From positions 1 through 38,839 of the IMG/VR virus record IMGVR_UViG_3300047491_000311: a stretch of 38,839 nucleotides of DNA. One strand, given 5' to 3'. Shown one piece after another: positions 8,870 through 15,908 of the stretch (its first letter is position 1; each line of letters begins with the position of its first letter). Source of the DNA: a virus. Position numbers and translations under genes: made by a program. The notes under the pieces are model-generated. The model worked only from the letters and a program-made list of their open reading frames with translations, did not search any database and was not told the origin of the DNA.

Positions 8870-9087
8870 GTGATTCATTATCCGCGTCTTGGTCTTCTTC
8901 CTGGGGTGCCTCTTGGGGTGCCTCTTGGGGTTTATCTGGAGGCGGCGGCGGCGGTAGCGGTGCTGGCAAGGCTTTAACCATACCTTATGGTGATAGATTA
9001 GTAGACTATAGTTCGTTTTATTATGAAGAACGCAATATCTCAGTTATGGATATGGTTAAATACGCCTTTGGTGCAGGATTGATTTAG
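8866..9087 (+). CDS. Small Ser/Trp tetrapeptide-repeat protein
   Basis: About 73 residues if it starts at TTG 8866, which overlaps the previous stop (TTGA). The N terminus repeats a four-residue unit of the form x-S-W-x (SASW, SSSW, GASW, GASW), encoded by near-identical 12-bp DNA repeats at about 8885-8935. A run of six glycines and a short C-terminal domain ending in VKYAFGAGLI follow. I do not recognise the family. A related tetrapeptide pattern occurs in the minus-strand gene at 33138-33845. The stop TAG (9085-9087) touches the palindrome of the next promoter. Confidence 0.6.
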   Translation: MSDSLSASWSSSWGASWGASWGLSGGGGGGSGAGKALTIPYGDRLVDYSSFYYEERNISVMDMVKYAFGAGLI

Positions 9088-9131
9088 AGTAGATTCTACT
9101 CATTGCACTATTTATACTTATCGGATATAAT
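9087..9131 (+). promoter_or_regulatory. Capsid promoter with upstream palindrome, probably leaderless
   Basis: A 15-bp palindrome (GAGTAGATTCTACTC, 9087-9101) precedes TTGCAC (9103-9108), a 17-bp spacer and a perfect TATAAT (9126-9131). The ATG at 9139 lies at the predicted transcription start. Distances are identical to the promoter at 3249-3292: palindrome start to -10 is 38 bases and to the start codon 51 bases. This should be the strong late promoter for the capsid and decoration genes, dependent on the palindrome-binding protein. Confidence 0.82.
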
Positions 9132-9138
9132 AACCCCC

Positions 9139-11121
9139 ATGCCTGATATAAAGCTACTAACTAGGTGCCGCGAGTTGGCTATAAGCCAAGAAGCCTCTAT
9201 TGATGATGGCAATATCAGAATGGTGGCTTCAACCAACGCACCTGTCCAAGTCCGTGTTTCTGTCGATGGCGAAGAACAGGTATGGAATGAGATTCTGGAA
9301 CACCAGGACGGCATGGTTGATACTTCTGCCGCAAGAGCTATTCTTATCAACCATCGTACTGATGCAATCGTAGGTGCTATAACCTCTATTTGTCTTGATG
9401 GTAATTCATCCATCATAGAGGCGAAGATCGACCAGGATGCCAAACTAGAAACCGGCGTCCGTGTCATCAATGCAGTACGCTCTGGCGCTCTAAAAGGCGT
9501 CAGTATTGGCTACGGGTATCGGTTTGATAATACCGATGATGTTTCCGTAGATTATGAGCGTCGAACCATCACAGTCCGTAAGTGGCGTCTATCTGAGGCG
9601 TCATTAGTTGCTACTCCTGCTGATACCTCGGCTGGAGTTCGTTCGTTATCCTATCCCGCTTCTATGAAAGGAAGCATCAAAATGGTTGAGCCCGTTGCCC
9701 CTGCCGTATCGGCGCAGGCCCCGGTGGTTGCACCGGCTGTAGAGCCTATCGCCCCCTCTATCCGTGCTGATGTAGCCGCAATGGCTGAGTCGCACAATCT
9801 CCGCAGTTCAGACTTCATTGGCCTTAGCCTTGAAGCTGCCAAAGCGAAGATGTTTGACCTTGTTGCCGCCCGCGATCTAGCCGCTGGCGCGAAGATCAAG
9901 GAGCCTGTTAGCTCGCATATCGAAGTTGGCGAGGAAGTAACCGATAAGGTTGCCAAGCGTGCTGTCGGCGCTCTGCTCTGGTCGGCTGGCATCCAGCATA
10001 CCAATGAGCGTATGGCTGGTCACGAATTTGCCGATGGTAGCAAGCTCGCTGATATGCAGCGTGGCAACGAGCTACGCGGCAAGACCATGACCGATATTAT
10101 CCGTGGAACCTGTGAGTCGCTAGGCGTCCGTGCTGGCAACCTAGACCGTCACGACCTCGCTCGTATCGCCCTTGGCCTACCCTCTGGCAAGCGTGATGCC
10201 GCGAATGTGCAGACCGGCTTCTTCTCGTCCTTCGTCTTCCTCAACCTTGCCAAGAAGGCCGTTAGCGTCGGCTACAGCATGGGCGGGAAGTCGATCAAGT
10301 ACCAGCCGCTTGTCAGCCGTAACTTCGTCCCCGATTACAAGCAGTTCGCCGTTGGTTCTCTTGGCATGGGCAACCTGTCCAAGACCGTTGAGAACGCTGC
10401 GTTCCCTGAGCTAGACAAGGCTGAAGGTGTCTACCTGGATCGCGTCAGCATGTGGGGCGGGACTGTCTCTCTCTCAGAGCAGGCTATCGTTTCCGATGAC
10501 ACTGGCCGTTTCTTTGACAATCTGCGTCAAGCCGGTGTGATCGCTCAGAAGACCATCGACAAGCGAGTGTTCCAGGTTCTTCTCCGTGGTATCAGCACCA
10601 GCGATTCAACTTCTACCTGGACTGACAACACCACTAGCTCTGCAACCATCGTCCACACGACCAATGACACCGCAGTTGCAGCCCGCGCCAATCTCAGCAA
10701 GGTTGAATCGGCTCTTATGAGCAAGCTGGGTCTTGACGGCAACCCGATGGGCAACATGGCGAGCTACCTAGTTGTGCCTTCCGACCTAGGTTATGTCGCC
10801 GCTGGTCTTATGGGAGTCGCCCCCGGCCAGCAGAACCAGACCCTACTACGCTACCAGGTGATTGCTACCCCGTGGCTCCAGTTCAGCGGTCTGACTGGTT
10901 ACAGCGCAACCAGCTACTACCTGGTTGCTGATCCAAGCGAGGCTTCTGGTCTAGTCCTCTCGACCATCAATGGTATTGAAGAACCAAAGGTTGAGCAGTA
11001 TGACCCAGGTGCCGTTGCAGCCTATAAGTGGAAGCTCTACATGCCGTTTGAAGTTGGCATGGGCGCTCATACCTACGGTGGTAAGACCATCATCGCAGGC
11101 ATCCAGCAAGGCGTAGCCTAA
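9139..11121 (+). CDS. Prohead protease-major capsid protein fusion
   Basis: 660 residues. Residues about 1-185 form an HK97-type prohead protease (peptidase family S78/U35), with the His motif LINHRTD near residue 72 and the Ser motif LKGVSIGY near 122. A Pro/Ala-rich linker (about 190-225) follows, then a capsid-like domain (about 230-660). One unbroken frame therefore supplies protease, a scaffold-like linker/delta segment and coat subunit; cleavage near the linker is expected. The ATG at 9139 is chosen over the upstream TTG 9103 because that TTG is the -35 box and 9139 sits at the predicted transcription start. No separate scaffold gene is seen. Confidence 0.88.
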   Translation: MPDIKLLTRCRELAISQEASIDDGNIRMVASTNAPVQVRVSVDGEEQVWNEILEHQDGMVDTSAARAILINHRTDAIVGAITSICLDGNSSIIEAKIDQDAKLETGVRVINAVRSGALKGVSIGYGYRFDNTDDVSVDYERRTITVRKWRLSEASLVATPADTSAGVRSLSYPASMKGSIKMVEPVAPAVSAQAPVVAPAVEPIAPSIRADVAAMAESHNLRSSDFIGLSLEAAKAKMFDLVAARDLAAGAKIKEPVSSHIEVGEEVTDKVAKRAVGALLWSAGIQHTNERMAGHEFADGSKLADMQRGNELRGKTMTDIIRGTCESLGVRAGNLDRHDLARIALGLPSGKRDAANVQTGFFSSFVFLNLAKKAVSVGYSMGGKSIKYQPLVSRNFVPDYKQFAVGSLGMGNLSKTVENAAFPELDKAEGVYLDRVSMWGGTVSLSEQAIVSDDTGRFFDNLRQAGVIAQKTIDKRVFQVLLRGISTSDSTSTWTDNTTSSATIVHTTNDTAVAARANLSKVESALMSKLGLDGNPMGNMASYLVVPSDLGYVAAGLMGVAPGQQNQTLLRYQVIATPWLQFSGLTGYSATSYYLVADPSEASGLVLSTINGIEEPKVEQYDPGAVAAYKWKLYMPFEVGMGAHTYGGKTIIAGIQQGVA

Positions 11122-11132
11122 GATATAAATAT

Positions 11133-11162
11133 CCCTGCCTAGGAATAAACTCTTAGGCAGGG
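11133..11162 (+). terminator. Strong intercistronic hairpin between capsid and decoration genes
   Basis: CCCTGCCTA (11133-11141) pairs perfectly with TAGGCAGGG (11154-11162), and two more inner pairs are possible. No U-tract follows (TATAAACC), so it is not a standard intrinsic terminator. It may stabilise the upstream mRNA end, act as an RNase site or partly terminate transcription. A similar hairpin lies on the other side of the decoration gene. Confidence 0.55.
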
Positions 11163-11194
11163 TATAAACCAAACACTACGAAAGAAAACAACCA

Positions 11195-11581
11195 ATGCCG
11201 ACCACTTCTGACTTCTCGGGTGTCCTGACCATCAAGGCCCCTGACGCTACCGCAGCCAACAACGCCGCTGGCAAGCAAGTTCTGGAAGCCACTTCCAGCT
11301 ACACCTTCCTGTCGCTAGGCCCAATCACTGTTGGCGGATCAACCGCTCAGAATGAACTGATTGCCGTTACCCCAATGTTCCCATTCAATCCCAAGGTCAT
11401 CAAGAATGTTGTGAAGACCGCTGGTACTGCTTGGGTAGCTGGGCAGGCTATCTACCTCATTACCGCCACTGGTGTCTTCATCACCACTTCTGGCACCGGC
11501 AAGGTTCTGTTCGGCATCGCTGCCGCAGACGCCACCTCGGCTGCCACTGTCGGTGATTTGCTCCCCTGCCAGCCTCGCTGA
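11195..11581 (+). CDS. Head decoration protein
   Basis: 128 residues, small, rich in Ala, Thr, Val and Gly, with an N-terminal segment like those of capsid-cementing proteins and a beta-rich body (ITVGGSTAQNELIAV, then GKVLFGIAAADATSAATVGDLLPCQP). Position directly after the capsid gene and composition fit a lambda gpD-like or DUF2190-like decoration protein that binds the outside of the expanded head. Codon choice is GC-richer than in nearby fibre genes, as in the capsid gene, fitting high expression. It is flanked by two strong hairpins. The upstream ribosome site is weak (AAAGAAAAC). Confidence 0.7.
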   Translation: MPTTSDFSGVLTIKAPDATAANNAAGKQVLEATSSYTFLSLGPITVGGSTAQNELIAVTPMFPFNPKVIKNVVKTAGTAWVAGQAIYLITATGVFITTSGTGKVLFGIAAADATSAATVGDLLPCQPR

Positions 11582-11600
11582 GTAGTTGGAGTTTAAAATA

Positions 11601-11640
11601 AGTGCTACCTCACCTAGCGCATGTTAGGTGAGGATGCACT
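11601..11640 (+). terminator. Strong hairpin after the decoration gene
   Basis: AGTGC (11601-11605) pairs with GCACT (11636-11640), and after a 2-by-2 internal loop CCTCACCTA (11608-11616) pairs with TAGGTGAGG (11625-11633). No T-tract follows, so an mRNA-stability, processing or partial-termination element is more likely than a full terminator. It could let the decoration gene be expressed more than the fibre genes downstream. Confidence 0.55.
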
Positions 11641-11654
11641 ATTGAGGGGACAAT

Positions 11655-12416
11655 ATGCGCTCAGGTAGTCCTATCCTATTTGATATTGCCTTGTTTGATA
11701 ACACTGGCGCAGGGCTTTCATACGCTAATAAGACTGCATTTGAGGCGGCAGGCTGGAGTCTGGCATTTATTGATATGTCAACCGGCCTAGCAGTCTCTCC
11801 GACCATAAGCTACTCAATTGCTCCTGTTGCTGGTGTTACTGGTCGGCATGTTGTCTCTGGTATAACCCTGACTTCTGCCGCATGGGTTGTCCGTGTGACT
11901 CCACCAGCAGCAACCTGGACATTTATGACGATGCCATCTGTCTTCTGGACAGGTGAGCAATACGACACTGATAATATCTATAGCCGTGTGAATTCAATTT
12001 ACGGTGTCACTTCTACGACCACAATCCCGTCCCGTACCTTGAATAACCTTGTAGAAGGCGACTCATACAGCACAACTATAGACATACCAACGAGTTACCT
12101 ATCTCGCATGGCATGGACTGACCTTTCCGGTACAACGCTTCACGGCACCATCTACCGGACTTCTGATGATGGAACAGGGACAGCAGCAGCAACACTTACT
12201 GAAGGTGCAGATCCCAAGGTATCTCATAATGCGGTATTGACTTCTTTCGATATTTCTTGGACAGCATATCCATCTGGAATGGCATTGACTACACCTGAGA
12301 GAACTGCTGGTTTTGCTGCATTCCGTGTGGAAGTTCAAGCTGCCAAGTCTGGTAAGACTCTAACAATCCTCTATAATTCTCCATTGACCGTATATCGCCA
12401 GGATGACGAGACATGA
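11655..12416 (+). CDS. Beta-rich structural protein, fibre/adaptor-like
   Basis: 253 residues, Thr/Ser-rich and low in charge, with no recognised catalytic motif. The N-terminal 90 residues (around FDIALFDNTGAGLSY) look like a beta-sandwich that could attach to the virion, and a second beta domain covers about 130-250. A GAGGGG ribosome site lies a few bases before the ATG. It overlaps the next gene by ATGA. Position between the decoration gene and collagen-like/fibre genes suggests a head- or tail-associated fibre subunit. The function is unproven. Confidence 0.6.
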   Translation: MRSGSPILFDIALFDNTGAGLSYANKTAFEAAGWSLAFIDMSTGLAVSPTISYSIAPVAGVTGRHVVSGITLTSAAWVVRVTPPAATWTFMTMPSVFWTGEQYDTDNIYSRVNSIYGVTSTTTIPSRTLNNLVEGDSYSTTIDIPTSYLSRMAWTDLSGTTLHGTIYRTSDDGTGTAAATLTEGADPKVSHNAVLTSFDISWTAYPSGMALTTPERTAGFAAFRVEVQAAKSGKTLTILYNSPLTVYRQDDET

Positions 12417-13129
12417 GCCTAGGTTTCTTTGGTTCTACTTCTCAAAGGCCAATAGTCACTTGGTTGCCTAATACATGGTCTGCTACTCAGACTTTTGCAG
12501 GAATTGTAACAGACAGTATACAAGCTGCAACATCAGCAGGCATTGTCCTTAAATCTCTGTCCGGTTCAACTGTTGTCACTCTTGGTCCTGGTTCTGGTCA
12601 ATCTGCTGCGTTTTCTGATGGTATCTCCTGCGCTAACGGGACCTTCGCTGGCACAGCCCCAGGCACTCCAACTTCCGGCCAAGTCCTAATCGGCGGCGGT
12701 GAGGTTAAGGCCGGGGCTGGGATAACCTGTACCACACTGACGGCATCTGGTCTGATCCGTTGCAATGCTTCTGGTAACAACGGTGTGTCTGTCGATGCGG
12801 GTGGCGGTGAAAGCCAAATATATTTCGGTAGGACAGCCGGGATTGCATCAATTGGAACCTTAAACGCATATGATTTCCAATTCGTTGTTAATGGATTACA
12901 GGCTTTACTGATCAACCAGTCTACAAGAGCCGCAACCTTCGCTTCGTCAGTTTCCTGCACCTCGCTGACGCCTTCTGGTGATATCTCACAAACTGGTGGT
13001 CAGTATCACTACCTCCGTGGCGATGCGTCAACCGATGGAAGCGTCCGTTTCAGCAGCCAATCATCTGGAACCATGCTTATCGAAAAGCGTGCATCTGGAG
13101 CTTGGACCAGCATAGGGAGTTTCGCATGA
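12413..13129 (+). CDS. Fibre-like protein with repeated beta segments
   Basis: 238 residues, Gly/Ser/Thr-rich, with repeated short segments around SCTSLTPSG, TCTTLTASG and SCANGTFAG. Such segments are typical of trimeric phage fibres that alternate coordinate-like strands. The C terminus contains SGTMLIEKRASGAW. There is no chaperone-type peptidase end. It overlaps its neighbours by ATGA on both sides, so it is part of one operon. A tail or head fibre is the best guess. Confidence 0.6.
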   Translation: MSLGFFGSTSQRPIVTWLPNTWSATQTFAGIVTDSIQAATSAGIVLKSLSGSTVVTLGPGSGQSAAFSDGISCANGTFAGTAPGTPTSGQVLIGGGEVKAGAGITCTTLTASGLIRCNASGNNGVSVDAGGGESQIYFGRTAGIASIGTLNAYDFQFVVNGLQALLINQSTRAATFASSVSCTSLTPSGDISQTGGQYHYLRGDASTDGSVRFSSQSSGTMLIEKRASGAWTSIGSFA

Positions 13130-13653
13130 CACTTATTCTACCTGTTGCTGATTATGATGATTGGCGTTGGTCTGGCAGCGCAGTAAACCCTCCTGGTGCC
13201 GCATCTCCAGCGGTTCTGACAGAAGTATCCACCAATGAGTGGCATTGGCAGTTTGTTAATAACAATGTGCTTGTCTGTACCGATCAGCAGATTCCTCACG
13301 ACTATGAGGAAGGCACTAACCTCCAGCCGCATATCCACTTCGCACCAACAACGACAGCAACATACACTGGAACCTGGACTATTGTAATCACTGATTGGTT
13401 GTCAGTCTCTACTGGTTCAGCCAAGCAGGCACAGACCACACTTACCGCAGCGTTTAATTCAAGCATGACAGCGCACCAATGCCAGAGTATCGACTTCTCG
13501 TCCGTCCTCACAGGGACAAACCGTAAGATTAGCTCATGCGCTACCGTATTCCTTTCACTTGCAATGAGCGCAGGAACAGCATTGTATCTGCTCGGCCTTG
13601 ACGCTCATTACAAGAAGAACTCTCTCGGTTCTAGACTTATAACTTCAAAGTAA
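13126..13653 (+). CDS. Beta-rich virion-associated protein, possible receptor-binding tip
   Basis: 175 residues starting at the ATG that overlaps the previous stop. Aromatic-rich N terminus (VADYDDWRWSG), a HIHF segment near residue 70 and a beta-rich body ending in LDAHYKKNSLGS. The composition and one-operon link with the preceding fibre gene suggest a fibre tip or head-domain protein. HIHFAP resembles the central pattern of some phage fibre-tip proteins, but I cannot assign a family. Confidence 0.5.
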   Translation: MTLILPVADYDDWRWSGSAVNPPGAASPAVLTEVSTNEWHWQFVNNNVLVCTDQQIPHDYEEGTNLQPHIHFAPTTTATYTGTWTIVITDWLSVSTGSAKQAQTTLTAAFNSSMTAHQCQSIDFSSVLTGTNRKISSCATVFLSLAMSAGTALYLLGLDAHYKKNSLGSRLITSK

Positions 13654-13661
13654 GAGATACC

Positions 13662-13982
13662 ATGACCGCAATCATAATCCCCATCACCGCAACCCAGCAA
13701 GAGATTCGCTGCGATGCGCTCATCTGCCGTAACAACCTCGACATTCCAGAGGATCGTCCGCTGGATAAGTATTCGGTCTACCTTGACCGCATCTCGGAGC
13801 CGCAAGACGCTGACGGCAAGCGTGTTGGTGAACGCCAGCGGCTTCCGACTCTGAAGATTCCTACAGCTGATGTTCTCGCCCATGAGATAACGCTAAACGG
13901 CCTGACCCTGACCGGGGCGCAGATTATGGGGTTCGTAAATGCGCTTGTGGATGATTATAAGGCTGATAGTCTCCCGGCATAG
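13662..13982 (+). CDS. Unknown small phage protein
   Basis: 106 residues, mixed alpha/beta, with no recognised motif. It begins MTAIIIPITATQQEIRCD and contains an acidic region around ISEPQDADGKRVGE. It sits between fibre-like and membrane-protein genes, with AGAGATACC before the ATG. No membrane segment is visible. Confidence 0.55.
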   Translation: MTAIIIPITATQQEIRCDALICRNNLDIPEDRPLDKYSVYLDRISEPQDADGKRVGERQRLPTLKIPTADVLAHEITLNGLTLTGAQIMGFVNALVDDYKADSLPA

Positions 13983-13992
13983 GAGTTATACC

Positions 13993-14154
13993 ATGACCGA
14001 CCAGACCAAACAGGCTTTAATCTTTATCCAACAGGCACTTAACGATTACGCTGCGACACTTGCTCCTAGCGTCCGTAGTATCTTTATCCGCGAGGCTTCC
14101 CAAGCTCTGCAACTCATTGATTCAGCAATACCTAAAGAAGACAATAAGCAATAA
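13993..14154 (+). CDS. Small helical protein of unknown function
   Basis: 53 residues, predicted mostly helical (around KQALIFIQQALNDYAATL). A good AGGAG (13981-13985) supports ATG 13993 over the longer reading from 13939. It has no signal peptide or clear membrane helix. It begins the group of small genes that includes the lysis-like membrane proteins. Confidence 0.55.
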   Translation: MTDQTKQALIFIQQALNDYAATLAPSVRSIFIREASQALQLIDSAIPKEDNKQ

Positions 14155-14160
14155 TCAACC

Positions 14161-14550
14161 ATGTTCCATGACTTCCGCCAACATAACAGGGAGCCAGCTA
14201 CATGGGCGCAGGTATTAAACCCTATCTGGTGGGCGTCTGATGTAGAACGCAACCATAATTGGACTTGGTATAAGTGGTTTTTCCGCAACCCATTCTGCAA
14301 TTTCTTTATGGTTATCGTAGGGATTGCGGATTACGATAGGGATTGTTTTTGGAGCGTAAGTCCTTGGACTTATGCGGATCGTGGATTTAATTATGGGTAC
14401 TCAATTCCTGTTCATTGCTGGAAGATACCTTTCCCATTTATCAGTTACAGGGGAACCTGGATTGAGTGGGCAATAGGTTGGAAGACTTCTGGAGGGTTCA
14501 CTATGACCCTTCGTAAATCTAACTCTTGCAACGCAAAGGATATTCCATGA
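14161..14550 (+). CDS. DUF7338-like aromatic-rich phage protein
   Basis: 129 residues, very rich in Trp, Phe and Tyr. The order of motifs (ATWAQVLNPIWW, WFFRNPFCNF, a VIVGIADYDRDCFW segment, then SYRGTWIEWAIGW) resembles the DUF7338 family found in many phages. Several hydrophobic stretches could touch the membrane. The biochemical role is unknown. It overlaps the next gene by ATGA and lies in the lysis-like cluster. Confidence 0.65.
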   Translation: MFHDFRQHNREPATWAQVLNPIWWASDVERNHNWTWYKWFFRNPFCNFFMVIVGIADYDRDCFWSVSPWTYADRGFNYGYSIPVHCWKIPFPFISYRGTWIEWAIGWKTSGGFTMTLRKSNSCNAKDIP

Positions 14551-14720
14551 ACACTCAGATAGAGATTGAATTGCTCAAGCAGGAGAATCTTCGTTTATGG
14601 AATGAGAATAATACGCTAAGACCACTTGTTTCAGATTTACGGCATAGACTCTCTATCGCTTTAAAGGGACTTCAAGACCTAGCATACGCTGAAACAGATA
14701 TCATAGAAAAAAAAGAATAA
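14547..14720 (+). CDS. Small coiled-coil protein
   Basis: 57 residues with heptad-like hydrophobic spacing through residues 3-45 (IEIELLKQENLRLWNENNTL). AAAGGA before the ATG and the ATGA overlap support the start. It has no transmembrane helix, so a spanin is unlikely by itself. It may be a cytoplasmic partner of the adjacent membrane proteins. Confidence 0.55.
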   Translation: MNTQIEIELLKQENLRLWNENNTLRPLVSDLRHRLSIALKGLQDLAYAETDIIEKKE

Positions 14721-14725
14721 AGACA

Positions 14726-15025
14726 ATGACTAGCCATAATGCTGCACCAGCAGTTACACAACCATTCACCCATCCATGCACCCAGCAAGACTTGCTGGAA
14801 AAGATCAATGAGAAATTGGATATTATAATTGAACGATTAGCCCGTGGTGATACTGCCATAGCATTGCATGACCATCGCATCAGTGAGCTAGAGAAGGCTG
14901 GGAAAGGGCAGGGTTATGGGATAACGGCTGTCAACGCCTTGATCTTTTGGGCGGTTCCGATAATTGGCGGCGGGATACTCTATAGCATCTTCAAGTCTGG
15001 TGGGATACCTGGAGCGCATCCATGA
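14726..15025 (+). CDS. XhlA/holin-like membrane protein
   Basis: 99 residues. A helical, coiled-coil-like region (LLEKINEKLDIIIERLARGD, then HDHRISELEKA) is followed by one transmembrane segment near the C terminus (about residues 70-90, ALIFWAVPIIGGGILYSIF). This order matches XhlA-type phage membrane proteins linked to holins. It overlaps the following lipoprotein-like gene by ATGA. A role in lysis is likely but no endolysin is recognised nearby. Confidence 0.6.
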   Translation: MTSHNAAPAVTQPFTHPCTQQDLLEKINEKLDIIIERLARGDTAIALHDHRISELEKAGKGQGYGITAVNALIFWAVPIIGGGILYSIFKSGGIPGAHP

Positions 15026-15444
15026 AGTATCTACTGCTTATACTTTCTTTGATTCTCATAGGGTGCGGTGAATCCCGCCCTCTTGAGCCGGTCCCCGCTC
15101 CAGCACCAGGGGTTGGGGACCAACTTAGGGAACTTGGGTCAATCTTCCTCTGGTGGGGAGGCATCGTCCTTGGCATTGGAGTCATCGCCCGAATCATTCT
15201 GGCATTGGCGGTTCCAGCAGCAATCGCAGCCTTTATCCCCGGCGTTGTCCCAGCCATCGCTACCATTATCGCAGAAGCCGGGGCAGTCTCTATTGCCTGC
15301 GGAGCCTCCTTTACCTGGCTTGCCGATTACCTCTGGATGGTGGTTATATCGTGTGTCCTTGCCGGTGGTGCATGGGCTTATCTGCATCGTCACAGCATTC
15401 GCAATTGGCTTAATAAGCATGTGGTTGATAAAAAGGAAAAGTAA
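15022..15444 (+). CDS. Membrane lipoprotein, possible holin or spanin component
   Basis: 140 residues. A lipoprotein signal peptide (MKYLLLILSLILIGCG, with lipobox L-I-G-C) is followed by a short Pro-rich segment and two or three transmembrane helices (around residues 43-62, 65-85 and 105-125), then a basic tail. GGAG precedes the ATG. A lipobox together with several membrane helices is unusual for a spanin. It could be a holin or an inner-membrane protein affecting superinfection. An alternative frame here is less plausible because it lacks these features. Confidence 0.6.
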   Translation: MKYLLLILSLILIGCGESRPLEPVPAPAPGVGDQLRELGSIFLWWGGIVLGIGVIARIILALAVPAAIAAFIPGVVPAIATIIAEAGAVSIACGASFTWLADYLWMVVISCVLAGGAWAYLHRHSIRNWLNKHVVDKKEK

Positions 15445-15488
15445 GTAGATAATACTTATTGCATACAACAAGAAACCAATAGCATAAA
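15444..15488 (+). promoter_or_regulatory. Possible promoter with degenerate palindrome
   Basis: AGTAGATAATACT (15444-15456) keeps the left half of the phage palindrome. TA and a -35-like TTGCAT (15459-15464) follow at the same spacing as in the two late promoters. The -10 candidates (GCATAA 15482 or CATAAA 15483) are weaker, and the ATG at 15492 is 48 bases from the palindrome start rather than 51. It may be a weaker member of the set, read before the neck and tail genes. Confidence 0.45.
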
Positions 15489-15491
15489 CAT

Positions 15492-15908
15492 ATGCCTCTT
15501 GTAGCAAGTATTCGCAACTCCCTTTCAAGCGTCGGCAGAAAATTTGCTGATGGTGTAGTGGAGTATCGTGTGCTTACTTCTGCTCCTAACGCTACTCCTA
15601 GGACTTTCAGCACTTGGACCGTTCTTCCTTACTCAAGGTGCATGGACTTCTCAGAAATGCAGGAGCAAGACTTAAATGGCATTTGGTGCCTAGTTGAGAA
15701 TTGTATCCTTCGTGTGCCTTATGAGGCGAATGTAAATCTGAGTGTTAGGCACCAGATACGGCAAGGCCCGACTGCTTCTGGAGTGTCCACCAGCAATATC
15801 GTATGGTCTGTCAAGGAACAGATACTATCTGGTGTTGGCTCAGTATCTTCCTATAAGCTCTACCGCAAGACTCCAATGCTTGCCGATTCCCGTAATGGTG
15901 GTGTCTAA
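15492..15908 (+). CDS. Probable neck/head-tail joining protein
   Basis: 138 residues, beta-rich after a helical N terminus. It is the first gene of the tail block and overlaps the next gene by TAATG. Its length and place between the membrane-protein cluster and a tail-terminator-like gene suggest a head-closure protein. No family is recognised from sequence alone. A degenerate operator promoter lies just upstream. Confidence 0.5.
   Translation: MPLVASIRNSLSSVGRKFADGVVEYRVLTSAPNATPRTFSTWTVLPYSRCMDFSEMQEQDLNGIWCLVENCILRVPYEANVNLSVRHQIRQGPTASGVSTSNIVWSVKEQILSGVGSVSSYKLYRKTPMLADSRNGGV

Noticed and set aside
15068-15448. Alternative plus-strand frame over the lipoprotein gene
   Set aside because: It lacks the signal peptide, lipobox and membrane helices of the other frame and has no ribosome site.
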